Below, one piece after another: positions 8,722-16,701 of a DNA stretch of 64,000 nt (its first letter is position 1; every line of letters begins with the position of its first letter). Below the pieces are notes generated by a model. That model did not search any database and was not told where the DNA came from. It saw only the letters and a program-made list of their open reading frames with translations. Position numbers and translations under genes: made by a program. Source of the DNA: Longilinea sp964536805 (GTDB lineage: Bacteria > Chloroflexota > Anaerolineae > Anaerolineales > Anaerolineaceae); the NCBI GenBank assembly GCA_964536805.1, contig CAZHYQ010000011.1, positions 1 to 64,000 of the forward strand, given 5' to 3'.

Positions 8722-9999
8722 ATGCCGTTTGACCTGAAATCCATCCGTGCCCAGTTTCCAACTCTGCAACGCTCCACAATCTTTTTTGATAACCCCGGCG
8801 GAACGCAAGTGGCGCGGTCTTGCCTGGAGCGGATGAGCCGTTACCTGGTGGAAACCAATGCCAATCATGGCGGCGAATTTAAGACCAGCCGCGACTCGGA
8901 TGAAGTCATCCTGCAGGCGCGCACGGCTGCGGCTGATTTTCTAAATGCCCGGCAGCCGGAGGAAATCATCTTTGGCGCCAACATGACCACATTGACATAC
9001 CAGATGAGCAGGTCATTGGGGCGGCTGCTGCAGCCCGGCGACCGGCTGGTGGTGACCAACCTGGATCATGACGCCAACATCGCTCCCTGGCTGCAGTTGG
9101 CCGAAGAACGTGGCTGCAGCGTGCGTAAAGTGGATATTCATGCCGAGGACTGTACACTGGATTTGTCCAATTTCGAAGCCGCGCTAAATGAAAAGCCCAG
9201 GCTGGTTGCCTTCGGTTACGCCAGCAATGCAGTAGGAACGATTAATCCGGTAGAACAGTTGACCGCCCTTGCACATGCCGCCGGCGCACTGGTTTATGTG
9301 GATGCCGTGCAATTTGCCCCGCACGGACCGATCGATGTTCAACAGTTGGATTGCGACTTTTTGGTTTGTTCAGCCTATAAATTTTTTGGCCCTCATTTGG
9401 GCGTGTTATACGGCCGGCGCGAATTATTGGAGCGTTTGCCGGCCTACCGTGTGAGACCTGCGCCTGCAGAAGCACCTGGGAAATTTGAAACCGGCACGGG
9501 GAACTTCGAAGGCATGGCAGGCTTGTTGGGGGCAATAGAATACCTGGAATGGTTGGGGTATCTTTACGGCGAGGATTATCTTGAGCTGTACGCGGATCAA
9601 TATTCTGGGCGCCGTCAAATTCTAAAACAGGCCATGTCAGCCATCCGTTCTTACGAATTTGAATTAAGCCGGAACCTATTATCAATGCTGCAAAGCATTC
9701 GCGGGGTGCAGGTTTATGGTATTGGCGACATCACCCGCCTGCAGGAGCGCGTACCGACGGTCTCTTTTACGATGGACGGCCGCAGCCCGCAGAAGATTGC
9801 GTGGCTGTTGGCCGAACGGGACATCAATCCCTGGAACGGTAATTTCTACGCGCTGGCTGTGACCGAACGGCTTGGATTGGAGGCGGCTGGCGGGCTGGTG
9901 CGCGTCGGTGCAACCCATTACAATACCCTAAAGGAAATTGAACTGCTGGGCGATGCCCTGGAACATATCGCTAACGGCCCATTGGATGGAGGAGCATGA
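8722..9999 (+). CDS. Class V aminotransferase, cysteine desulfurase-like (VC1184-type subfamily)
   Basis: 425-residue PLP enzyme of the NifS/SufS-like fold. The PLP-binding lysine is Lys220 in SAYKFFGPHLG, and NLDHDANIAPW and TGTGNFEGMAG are typical of the VC1184-type cysteine desulfurase-like subfamily. Where true SufS enzymes carry their catalytic cysteine (R-x-G-H-H-C), this protein reads NPWNGNFYAL without Cys, so desulfurase activity is doubtful. The chosen ATG at 8722 has GGAG six bases before it; an in-frame ATG at 8710 is less likely. The next gene follows with only a two-base gap. Confidence 0.85.
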   Translation: MPFDLKSIRAQFPTLQRSTIFFDNPGGTQVARSCLERMSRYLVETNANHGGEFKTSRDSDEVILQARTAAADFLNARQPEEIIFGANMTTLTYQMSRSLGRLLQPGDRLVVTNLDHDANIAPWLQLAEERGCSVRKVDIHAEDCTLDLSNFEAALNEKPRLVAFGYASNAVGTINPVEQLTALAHAAGALVYVDAVQFAPHGPIDVQQLDCDFLVCSAYKFFGPHLGVLYGRRELLERLPAYRVRPAPAEAPGKFETGTGNFEGMAGLLGAIEYLEWLGYLYGEDYLELYADQYSGRRQILKQAMSAIRSYEFELSRNLLSMLQSIRGVQVYGIGDITRLQERVPTVSFTMDGRSPQKIAWLLAERDINPWNGNFYALAVTERLGLEAAGGLVRVGATHYNTLKEIELLGDALEHIANGPLDGGA

Positions 10000-10001
10000 C
10001 C

Positions 10002-10817
10002 ATGACGACGCCTGAACCTGTATTGACCATCAGCCAGGAAGAATTGTATTTCTTGCTGGTGTTATTAAAATCCCGCGGCATTCCCGGCATGGAGGGAATC
10101 TTTGAGCCAGATGCAACCGAAATCGAACGGACCCACATCCTGGATGCTGCCCGGCGCGCCCTGGTGGCCAGAAATATCGTAACAATTCATCCCGATGGCC
10201 GCGTGACAATGGATGATTTTTCCCTGGCTGTCATCGGCACTTGTGTGCGTCCGCTATTCTCTGTCATCATGGAAAATACCGGGCTGGACCGCTCCAGCGG
10301 CGTTTTTTGGCATGCCATCAAGGGGTTAATTGTGGAGCATACCATCCCCCAGCAAGGTATCCACCGCTTTCGGGCTTTACCAGCCGATACCGACCTGGTT
10401 TGCAGGCTGATTGGCGCAGCGGAAGTGAAACTGCGCGATGAGGCTGGCCTGGTGGAGGAAGGCGTGGTCATGCAGGAGGCGTTTGAGCGGGCACGGAAGA
10501 CAGCCCGCGATGGGGGCGATGAGGCCGCCGGCAGCGAAGCCTTGAAACAAGGCGGCCTGTCAATCCAGGCAGCCAAAAAACTGGCCGCCATCCTGGCAGG
10601 CACCGAGGCATCGACAACGGTGGCATTTGTCCATCATTCCTATCCGGCTGGTGATGATCAATTGCTGGGAGGCTCGGCGTTCGCCGGCTCGCAAGGCGCG
10701 GTTTTGTCGGTGCCGACCAATACAGGCAGCGGCGAAGTGCGTATCCGTCCGCTGACCCGCCGGGGTTGGCAGGATTGGCTGGGTCTGATGTTGGAAGTTG
10801 TCAGGGAAATGGATTAG
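10002..10817 (+). CDS. Conserved unknown protein next to class V aminotransferase
   Basis: 271-residue soluble protein. It starts with an EELYFLLVLLKSRGIPGMEGIF segment, contains alpha/beta-like stretches, and ends with TRRGWQDWLGLMLEVV. There is no signal peptide, no transmembrane helix and no motif I can assign. The ATG at 10002 is nine bases from a GGAGG site; another ATG at 9996 overlaps the previous stop codon but is too close to the ribosome site. Translation is probably coupled to the aminotransferase gene. Confidence 0.75.
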   Translation: MTTPEPVLTISQEELYFLLVLLKSRGIPGMEGIFEPDATEIERTHILDAARRALVARNIVTIHPDGRVTMDDFSLAVIGTCVRPLFSVIMENTGLDRSSGVFWHAIKGLIVEHTIPQQGIHRFRALPADTDLVCRLIGAAEVKLRDEAGLVEEGVVMQEAFERARKTARDGGDEAAGSEALKQGGLSIQAAKKLAAILAGTEASTTVAFVHHSYPAGDDQLLGGSAFAGSQGAVLSVPTNTGSGEVRIRPLTRRGWQDWLGLMLEVVREMD

Positions 10818-10826
10818 TCGATGGTA

Positions 10827-10874
10827 TTAATCGATAAACGCCTGGGTGAGGGGGACATCCAGACGTTTATCAAT
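10827..10874. repeat. Long hairpin with G-rich loop
   Basis: Stem of about 15 bp with two mismatches (AAT.GATAAACG.CTGG against CCAG.CGTTTATC.ATT) closing a 13-base loop that contains GAGGGGGA. It begins ten bases after the stop codon of the preceding gene. No U-run follows on either strand, so it is not a typical terminator. The loop resembles those of two hairpins at 11346-11438. Confidence 0.6.
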
Positions 10875-10918
10875 TGCAATTTTAGCATTGCAAGGGTCTG
10901 CTGGGAAGATCGGTTGTG

Positions 10919-10938
10919 TTACAGTTATATTACAGTTA
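10919..10938. repeat. Tandem direct repeat TTACAGTTA
   Basis: Two exact copies of TTACAGTTA at 10919-10927 and 10930-10938, an 11-base period (one helical turn), just 3' of tRNA-Arg. It could bind a regulator or be chance. Confidence 0.5.
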
Positions 10939-10945
10939 GGCAGGT

Positions 10946-11018
10946 GCCCCAGGAGGGACTCGAACCCTCAGTCTAGGCGTTAGGAGTGCCTCGCTCTATC
11001 CACTTGAGCCACTGGGGC
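10946..11018 (-). tRNA. tRNA-Arg (anticodon CCT)
   Basis: Minus-strand cloverleaf: acceptor GCCCCAG/CTGGGGC, D arm GCTC...GAGC, anticodon loop CTCCTAA giving CCT for AGG arginine codons, T stem GAGGG/CCCTC with loop TTCGAGT. CCA is not encoded. No integrase or second copy of the 3' end is visible nearby, so there is no evidence that it serves as an attachment site. Confidence 0.95.
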
Positions 11019-11095
11019 GGGCGAATTGGATTATAGCATCAGCAGGAAACACCGGCAAGGGCGCTTAAATAGGAGCACGAACAGCTTGCTGCTTC

Positions 11096-11214
11096 GGAGA
11101 ATATTCTCCACGACGTCAATTCTGCCAGTGGCAGAAGCCGCCGCAAACGCGGTCGGCGCGTCAAGCTTCTGAAAGGGGCACCCAGAGTGTCCCGAAGGGA
11201 GTGGCTGGCGCCAC
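11096..11214. other. Hairpin-dense intergenic region
   Basis: Five inverted repeats lie in 120 bases: GGAGAATATTCTCC (11096-11109), TCTGCCAGTGGCAGA (11121-11135), a GC-rich eight-bp stem with one bulge (11137-11157), GGGCACCCAGAGTGTCCC (11176-11193) and GTGG-ctggcg-CCAC (11201-11214). No open frame here has a ribosome site. The density suggests a structured RNA, but no known family is recognised; it could instead be decayed sequence. Confidence 0.4.
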
Positions 11215-11345
11215 ACAGAAGACGGTTGCCAGACATTGCTGACTGGCTATGAAATTTCAGCAGGCCGTTCGTGCAAATTCACTATAGCACTATTTATTTG
11301 GGTTGCATTAAAAAAGAAGTGTACGGTTTTGTCATTAAAAATTGA

Positions 11346-11495
11346 TCTCCAGGCTTGGGGGGGACAAGCCTGGAGACCTTCAGGGAGGGAAAACCACCGT
11401 CTGCCCTCACGGACCAATGCAGGGGGGATGCACTGGCCTGGCATTTAGTGGTAAGACACCGAATTTGGAATACCAGTAAGCTGGTGTCTATTGGA
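11346..11495 (-). ncRNA. Candidate small RNA with two identical C-rich loops
   Basis: Read on the minus strand: a possible -10 (TATATTAT, about 11500-11507), a hairpin AGACACC...GGTGTCT (11454-11489), a second hairpin CCA.TGCA / TGCA.TGG with loop TCCCCCC (11416-11438), a C-rich single strand TTTTCCCTCCCT, and a perfect 12-bp hairpin (11346-11376) again with loop TCCCCCC, followed by TCAATTTTT like a terminator. C-rich UCCC loops are known from Staphylococcus Rsa small RNAs that pair with Shine-Dalgarno sites. It could also be the 3' end of the NYN-gene transcript. No -35 box is evident. Confidence 0.5.
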
Positions 11496-11547
11496 TAATA
11501 TACATCTTATTAGTAATAAAAACATTAAATACAAATAAGAAATATTC

Positions 11548-12036
11548 TCATTTTCCTGGCTTAGGATTGTTGGAATCTTCGCCGAAAAGGTGCAGCCAAT
11601 CATTTACTTCTTGATCGCTGAGCCTGGTTGGTCCGTCCGGTGATCGTTGAGCAGACTCAGTCACTTGCAGTAGTTCGCGGGCGAATTCCTCGGAAGTAAT
11701 ACTTTCAGCATGGCGGCTGCGTGCCTCCGCCCTGACCTGGCGATCTGAACTGACAACCACCCAGTTTTTTGCTGCTGTCCCCAATTTTTCCAGACGGAGT
11801 CGGATGGCATCATCGGCAGTGCGCCCCTGGCGGACGAAATGAGCGGTTATGCTGCCGTAGCGGCGCTGGCCGGATTGCCCAGGCGGCGCGCCGTCAAAAA
11901 ACACTTCGACCGGCTGGCGCCGGACGCGGCTGAAAGTCTGCAATAAAGGGATGAGCTTTTCCTCGTCATCCATGGCGCTCAGGCTGAAACCGGCAAGTTT
12001 TGGAATGAGGTTATGACCATCGATCAGATACGGCAT
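11548..12036 (-). CDS. NYN-domain (YacP-like) ribonuclease-type protein
   Basis: 162-residue protein of the PIN-like NYN family (YacP/DUF901 type), predicted Mg-dependent RNA nuclease. Acidic residues are in place: Asp in MPYLIDGHNL at the start, FFDGAPP, RTADDAIRLRLEKL and VVSSDRQVR. YacP-type proteins are linked to rRNA/mRNA processing in Firmicutes. The ATG at 12036 places the first beta strand at the N-terminus as in homologues and has AGGGG nine bases upstream; an ATG at 12060 is possible. It is divergent from the lamin-tail gene. Confidence 0.85.
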   Translation of the reverse strand: MPYLIDGHNLIPKLAGFSLSAMDDEEKLIPLLQTFSRVRRQPVEVFFDGAPPGQSGQRRYGSITAHFVRQGRTADDAIRLRLEKLGTAAKNWVVVSSDRQVRAEARSRHAESITSEEFARELLQVTESAQRSPDGPTRLSDQEVNDWLHLFGEDSNNPKPGK

Positions 12037-12102
12037 GTTCCGTGACCCCTGTCCTTCCATAATACCGCCAAACTGTGCTATGATTCTAACAGGATATCGC
12101 CT

Positions 12103-12600
12103 ATGACTTCATGGAAAAGAACGGTTCCCTTTCTCCTCTTAACTGTTTTTGTCTCGGCACTGACCACCTTCCTGGTTCTCACCTGGTGGGAACAATCGCA
12201 TCGAGCAGCCTTACCGGCTGCGCAAAACAAGCCTGCCAATAGCCAGGCATCACAAGCCACCCAGTCTGGCGCAGCTGCGCTTCCGGCCGGCGATGATAAA
12301 ATCACCATAGATAATGTGTTCGGCGTGGGGGATTACCAGACCGAGGTGGTGGAAATCAAACGTGATAGCGACACCGATTTGGTACTCACTGGCTGGAAAC
12401 TGCGCGACGAAAATGGTCATGAATACACCTTTCCCAACCTGACCCTCAAGAAAGGCGCCATCCGCGTTTATACGCGCAGCGGGGTCGACTCAGTCATCGA
12501 GTTGTTTTGGGGACAGAAGGAAGCCATTTGGGCGCCGGGCGAGCTGGTCGCACTGATCGATACGCAGGGTACACTGCGGGCATCCTATCGAATTCCTTAG
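12103..12600 (+). CDS. Membrane-anchored lamin-tail (LTD) domain protein
   Basis: 165-residue protein. Residues about 9-27 form one membrane helix, followed by a Ser/Ala/Gln-rich linker and a lamin-tail-domain-like Ig fold from about residue 65, recognised by the VVEIKRDSDTDLVLTGWKLRDENGHEYTFPNLTLKKGAIRVYT pattern. LTD domains in bacteria are extracellular binding or scaffolding modules; the specific role here is unknown. AGGA lies eight bases upstream of the ATG. The DUF1992 gene starts 23 bases downstream. Confidence 0.85.
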   Translation: MTSWKRTVPFLLLTVFVSALTTFLVLTWWEQSHRAALPAAQNKPANSQASQATQSGAAALPAGDDKITIDNVFGVGDYQTEVVEIKRDSDTDLVLTGWKLRDENGHEYTFPNLTLKKGAIRVYTRSGVDSVIELFWGQKEAIWAPGELVALIDTQGTLRASYRIP

Positions 12601-12623
12601 CGATTAATGGTGGCGAGGGCATT

Positions 12624-13067
12624 GTGAGCGGTTTTGATCGAATTGTGGAAGAAAAAATTCGCGAAGCCATGCAAGCCGGCAAATTCGATGAACTGACTGG
12701 CAAGGGGAAACCGTTAAATCTTGAGGAGAATCCATACGAACCTGACGGCTGGGGAATGGCTTTTCGTTTGATCCGTCAAAATGGTTTCAGCCTGCCGTGG
12801 ATTGAAGTGGGATTGCAGATTGAAAAGGAACGCCTGCTGGCTCAACGTTTGCTGCGGCAAGCCTGCCAGGAGAGCGGCTCGGAGGATTGCCGGATTGCCC
12901 AGGCATTATTTACCAGCCGCATCGAAAAACTGAACCGTGAAATCGTCCAATATAATTTACGCGTACCGGCAGAGATATTTCAACGCAACCTGCTGGATCT
13001 GGAAAAAGAACTGGCTGGAGCCTTGAACGAACAAATTCAGCCGCCGTCAATAGAATCTCGGCCTTAG
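12624..13067 (+). CDS. DUF1992 (DnaJ homologue C28-like) protein
   Basis: 147-residue protein of the DUF1992 family (YdhN / DNAJC28 conserved domain). Family hallmarks at the start are FDRIVEEKIREAMQAGKFDELTGKGKPLNLEENPY, then RLIRQNGFSLPWIE. The function in bacteria is unknown. I choose the GTG at 12624 because it follows GAGGG and directly precedes the conserved domain; the open frame continues upstream only in the shadow of the LTD gene. dnaX follows after 11 bases. Confidence 0.85.
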   Translation: MSGFDRIVEEKIREAMQAGKFDELTGKGKPLNLEENPYEPDGWGMAFRLIRQNGFSLPWIEVGLQIEKERLLAQRLLRQACQESGSEDCRIAQALFTSRIEKLNREIVQYNLRVPAEIFQRNLLDLEKELAGALNEQIQPPSIESRP

Positions 13068-13078
13068 GAACAAGACGC

Positions 13079-14710
13079 ATGGCACAAGCCTTTTATCGCA
13101 AGTGGCGGCCCCGATTGTGGGACCAGGTCGTCGGCCAGGAACACATTGTCCACACCCTGCAAAATGCAATCCGGGGCGGCAAGGTGGGTCACGCCTACCT
13201 TTTTGCCGGTCCGCGCGGCACTGGAAAAACGACAACCGCCCGCTTGCTGGCCAAGGCAGTGAACTGCCTGGCGGATGAATTGAGCGAGCGCCCATGCGAT
13301 GTATGTGAGCATTGCCTGGCCGTGAATGAAGGCCGTTTCCTCGACCTAATCGAGATTGATGCCGCCTCCAATACCAGCGTTGACGATGTGCGCGATCTGC
13401 GCGATAAGATCAATTTTTCGCCGACTCAGGGGCGTTACAAAGTCTACATCATCGATGAAGTCCACATGCTGTCGACGGCTGCATTCAATGCGCTGCTAAA
13501 AACGCTGGAAGAACCGCCAGCGCATGCCATCTTCATTCTGGCAACCACGGAAGTACATAAAATTCCGGCAACGGTGCTTTCGCGCTGCCAACGCCATGAA
13601 TTTCGCCGAATTCCAGTTCAGGGTATCGTTTCGCACCTGAAAACAATCTCCAAATCCGAAAAACTCAAAGTGGATGACGAGGCACTGACATTAATAGCCC
13701 GGCAGTCAACCGGCGCGATGCGGGATGCCATTTCTCTGCTCGACCAACTCGCCTCCACCGGCGAAAAAATTACCCTGGAAAAGGCGCAAAGCGTACTCGG
13801 CACAGCCACCAACCAGGTGGTGATTGATCTGGTGACCGCTATGCTCGACGGGCAGGCTGACGCCGGCCTTGACTGCATTCACACTGCGTTGGATAACGGG
13901 ACTGACCCGCGCCAATTTGCCCGCCAGGTGGTCGAATATCTGCGCAGCCTGATGCTGGTACGGATGGGCAATGCGGACCAGGTGGATGCGACGGCGGAAA
14001 TGAGAGCGCAAATGGCAGCCCAGGCAGCGCGATTCGATCTGGCGAAATTACTGCGTGCCATCAAAGTATTCAATACTGCAGCCAATGAAGGCCGCTCAGG
14101 CTGGCAGCCCAGCCTGATGTTGGAATTGGCGTTGGCTGAGGCATTGAATATTTCCCCCAGTGCAGCACCTGTTGCCGTGCCAGCGGTTGAGCAACCTCAG
14201 CCTCAGGCGCAAATAGGGACGGCAAAACCTAGACCTTCATCAGAATTGGTCAAGGAGGCGGTATCCCCGCCGCCTGTTCAGAAGGAATCCATTATCTCTC
14301 AACCTGCAGCGCTTGAAGAAACCGAAATCCAACCGCCTGCACAAACGGCTGAACCTGCAGGCGCGATCAGCCTGCAGGCCATCAGCCAAAACTGGGCAAA
14401 AATTTGCGCTGCTGCCAAGAATCGCCGCCCGCAAACCGTGGGCCTGCTTAACTCGGTCAAGAATTTTAGTTTGAAGGACGGGGCTTTGGTGCTTGGTTTT
14501 GCCTCGGAAGTGGTTCGATCAAAAATGGATGGAGAAAATTTGGAAGTAACCCGCCAGGCTGTCCTTCAAGTGCTTGGGGTTGACATTCCGGTCACCAGCA
14601 CGGTGGCCAACAGCAAAACGAGGATGATGCCCGCTGACCTGGGTGTGGATGCCGACGGCATGGTGGGCACGGCGCTCAATTTAGGCGCAAAGATCGTGGA
14701 CAAAGATTAA
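13079..14710 (+). CDS. dnaX: DNA polymerase III subunit gamma/tau
   Basis: 543-residue clamp-loader ATPase. N-terminal YRKWRP, Walker A GPRGTGKT at residues 44-51, a zinc site with CDVCEHC, Walker B VYIIDEVHML and sensor-1 LATTEVHKIPATVLSRCQ are all present. A Pro/Gln/Ala-rich linker (about residues 355-435) leads to a C-terminal tau-like domain. No slippery A-run typical of the E. coli frameshift for gamma was noticed. It lies directly upstream of ebfC and recR, the usual order in many bacteria. Confidence 0.95.
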   Translation: MAQAFYRKWRPRLWDQVVGQEHIVHTLQNAIRGGKVGHAYLFAGPRGTGKTTTARLLAKAVNCLADELSERPCDVCEHCLAVNEGRFLDLIEIDAASNTSVDDVRDLRDKINFSPTQGRYKVYIIDEVHMLSTAAFNALLKTLEEPPAHAIFILATTEVHKIPATVLSRCQRHEFRRIPVQGIVSHLKTISKSEKLKVDDEALTLIARQSTGAMRDAISLLDQLASTGEKITLEKAQSVLGTATNQVVIDLVTAMLDGQADAGLDCIHTALDNGTDPRQFARQVVEYLRSLMLVRMGNADQVDATAEMRAQMAAQAARFDLAKLLRAIKVFNTAANEGRSGWQPSLMLELALAEALNISPSAAPVAVPAVEQPQPQAQIGTAKPRPSSELVKEAVSPPPVQKESIISQPAALEETEIQPPAQTAEPAGAISLQAISQNWAKICAAAKNRRPQTVGLLNSVKNFSLKDGALVLGFASEVVRSKMDGENLEVTRQAVLQVLGVDIPVTSTVANSKTRMMPADLGVDADGMVGTALNLGAKIVDKD

Positions 14711-14769
14711 CCGAAAACCTGCGCATTCAAAAGCACAGGAATCGCTGATTACTCAATACGGAGGATGGG

Positions 14770-15117
14770 ATGGCAAAAGGATTTAACCGCCCGGCGGGCG
14801 GTAGCGGAGCAGGTGGCGGTGGTGGAATGATGCAGCAGATCCGCCGATTGCAGGAGCAAATGGAACAGGTACAGGCACAACTGGCAGATGAAACCGTGAC
14901 CGCCAGCGTAGGCGGAGGTGCTGTGAAGGTTGTTATGACCGGCCAGCAAGTCTGCCGGGGGGTTGAAATTGACCCTGAAATGCTAAAGGATGCCGACGCC
15001 GAAATGCTGCAGGATTTGATCCTGAGCGCGGTCAATATGGCATTGGATCAATCACGCCAATTAGCCTCAGACCGCATGGGTCCGCTGGCTGGCGGCATGC
15101 CAGGCATGGGATTCTAG
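14770..15117 (+). CDS. ebfC: YbaB/EbfC family nucleoid-associated protein
   Basis: 115-residue DNA-binding protein. It begins with a Gly-rich tract (GGSGAGGGGGMMQQ), then the conserved helix IRRLQEQMEQVQAQL and the core strand pattern TVTASVGGGAVKVVMTGQQ. YbaB/EbfC proteins form dimers that coat DNA and are almost always found between dnaX and recR, as here. GGAGG lies just upstream of the start; recR begins nine bases after the stop. Confidence 0.93.
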   Translation: MAKGFNRPAGGSGAGGGGGMMQQIRRLQEQMEQVQAQLADETVTASVGGGAVKVVMTGQQVCRGVEIDPEMLKDADAEMLQDLILSAVNMALDQSRQLASDRMGPLAGGMPGMGF

Positions 15118-15125
15118 GCATTCTT

Positions 15126-15737
15126 ATGCCGATCCTGCCTGAGCCTGTGCAAAACTTGATTACAGCCTTCGAACGGCTGCCGGGAATTGGCCCCAAATCG
15201 GCGTCGCGGCTGGCTTTTCACCTGCTGCGCGCCACCAATGATACTGCCCAGCAGCTCGCGGATGCATTGAACGGGTTGAAATCCGCCACTGGATTGTGCC
15301 AGGTTTGTTTTAACATCACCCTGGCAGAACAGACCATATGCGATATTTGCGCCAGTTCACAGCGCGATGAAGCCCAGGTGTGCGTGGTGGAGGAGCCGCT
15401 GGATGTGCTGGCGCTCGAACGTACGGGCGGATATTCCGGCCGTTACCACGTCCTGCACGGCGTGCTCTCGCCAATCGAAGGCATTGGCCCTGATGACCTG
15501 AAAATCCGGCCGCTGGTCGAACGCGTCAAAGCCGGCACGGTGCGCGAAGTTATTCTGGCGACCAATCCAAGCATGGAAGGCGATGCCACCGCATTGTACC
15601 TGCGCCAGCAGTTGCTGCCGCTGAATGTACACATCACCCGCCTGGCACGCGGATTACCTGTCGGCGGCGATTTGGAGTACGCTGACCAGAATACGCTACT
15701 GCGCGCGTTATCGGGCCGGCAGGAAATGACATCCTGA
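15126..15737 (+). CDS. recR: Recombination protein RecR
   Basis: 203-residue recombination mediator of the RecFOR pathway. Residues 1-50 contain the helix-hairpin-helix (FERLPGIGPKSASRLAFHLL), followed by a four-cysteine zinc motif (CQVC ... CDIC) and a Toprim domain with VCVVEEPLDVLALERTG and LATNPSMEGDATALYL. Length and motifs are typical. It ends the dnaX-ebfC-recR cluster and is followed by a strong terminator. Confidence 0.96.
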   Translation: MPILPEPVQNLITAFERLPGIGPKSASRLAFHLLRATNDTAQQLADALNGLKSATGLCQVCFNITLAEQTICDICASSQRDEAQVCVVEEPLDVLALERTGGYSGRYHVLHGVLSPIEGIGPDDLKIRPLVERVKAGTVREVILATNPSMEGDATALYLRQQLLPLNVHITRLARGLPVGGDLEYADQNTLLRALSGRQEMTS

Positions 15738-15751
15738 CTAAGACTTCTCTC

Positions 15752-15787
15752 ATAAAAGCCGCCATTCAGGCGGCTTTTATTTTTATC
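15752..15787 (+). terminator. Intrinsic terminator after recR
   Basis: Perfect 12-bp stem ATAAAAGCCGCC / GGCGGCTTTTAT with loop ATTCA and a T-rich tail, 14 bases after the recR stop. Confidence 0.9.
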
Positions 15788-15842
15788 CAGTAAAATGGAC
15801 AAAACCTATGCCCTTAATATTGGTAAATGGAGAAGAGCAAAA

Positions 15843-16595
15843 ATGACGGCGAATAAAATATTATTCCTAGTGTTATCGTTGACATTATTGTTGAGTGCAT
15901 GCAGCGGACCGGCAGTTGTTTCACAAACGGCCTCAGTTCCGTCCTCAACGGAAATTCAAACACCTGGATCCGCAGCACCGGTGACCAGTGTGCCAACCGA
16001 TTCAGCCAATCCGGCCGCGACAGCAACGCAGCCTGCCGCCAACCCGCCTGCCAGCGGGATAATGACCTTTAATATCGTTCCAAACGAATCAAAAGTGACC
16101 TATGAAGTGGCGGAGACATTCATCAATCAGAGCAACCGCTTCAATTTGGCCATTGGCGTGACCAATAGCGTGACCGGTACCATCCAAGCCAACCTGCAAA
16201 ACCCGCCAGCCAGCACGCTGGGCGAGTTCACCATCGATATCAGCCAGTTTACCTCCGATAGCAGCCGGCGTGATAACGCCATCCGTAATAACTGGTTGGA
16301 ATCAGCCCGTTTTCCGACGGCCGTCTTCAAACCAACCAACATTGCCGCCTTGCCCGGCAGCTATGAAGAAGGGAAGGAGTATTCCTTCCAGGTAACCGGA
16401 GACCTGACGGTAAAGCAAACCACCCGCCCGGTGACATTCGATGTGACTGCTAAACTCACGGGCACTACATTGTCCGGCCAGGCAACCGCCACCCTTTTGC
16501 TGAGCGATTTTAATGTTGGCCCAATTTCCATCCTGGGGGTTCTGAAAACGGAAGACCAGGCAAAATTGACGCTTGATTTTGTTGCCAGACCTTGA
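15843..16595 (+). CDS. YceI-like domain lipoprotein
   Basis: 250-residue secreted lipoprotein. The signal peptide ends in lipobox LLLSAC, followed by a Ser/Thr/Pro/Ala-rich linker (about residues 20-75) and a YceI-like lipocalin barrel: FNIVPNESKVTYEVAETF, GEFTIDISQFTSDSSRRDNAIRNNWLESARFPTAVF and PVTFDVTAKLTGTTLSGQATATLLLSDFNVGPIS. YceI proteins bind polyisoprenoid or amphiphilic molecules. The ATG at 15843 (MTANKI) has GGAGA upstream; the frame opens 16 codons earlier without a ribosome site. Confidence 0.9.
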   Translation: MTANKILFLVLSLTLLLSACSGPAVVSQTASVPSSTEIQTPGSAAPVTSVPTDSANPAATATQPAANPPASGIMTFNIVPNESKVTYEVAETFINQSNRFNLAIGVTNSVTGTIQANLQNPPASTLGEFTIDISQFTSDSSRRDNAIRNNWLESARFPTAVFKPTNIAALPGSYEEGKEYSFQVTGDLTVKQTTRPVTFDVTAKLTGTTLSGQATATLLLSDFNVGPISILGVLKTEDQAKLTLDFVARP

Positions 16596-16615
16596 GCAAC
16601 CATCAACCGTTCATC

Positions 16616-16648
16616 AAAAAAGGGCAATGCAGCGCATTGCCCTTTTTT
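16616..16648 (+). terminator. Bidirectional intrinsic terminator
   Basis: Fifteen-bp perfect stem AAAAAAGGGCAATGC / GCATTGCCCTTTTTT with a three-base loop, placed between the convergent YceI-like and HerA-like genes and able to stop both. Confidence 0.9.
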
Positions 16649-16701
16649 GACATTACTTACCCGAAATCAGCATCGACCCAAATCCTGAAATGGGGTTTCG
16701 A

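Noticed and set aside
11031..11236. Short minus-strand open frames next to tRNA-Arg
   Set aside because: They lie over a run of hairpins, have no ribosome site and no family likeness.
10946..11547. Integration site or mobile element next to tRNA-Arg
   Set aside because: No integrase, no repeated tRNA 3' end and no transposase remnant could be found in the flanking sequence.
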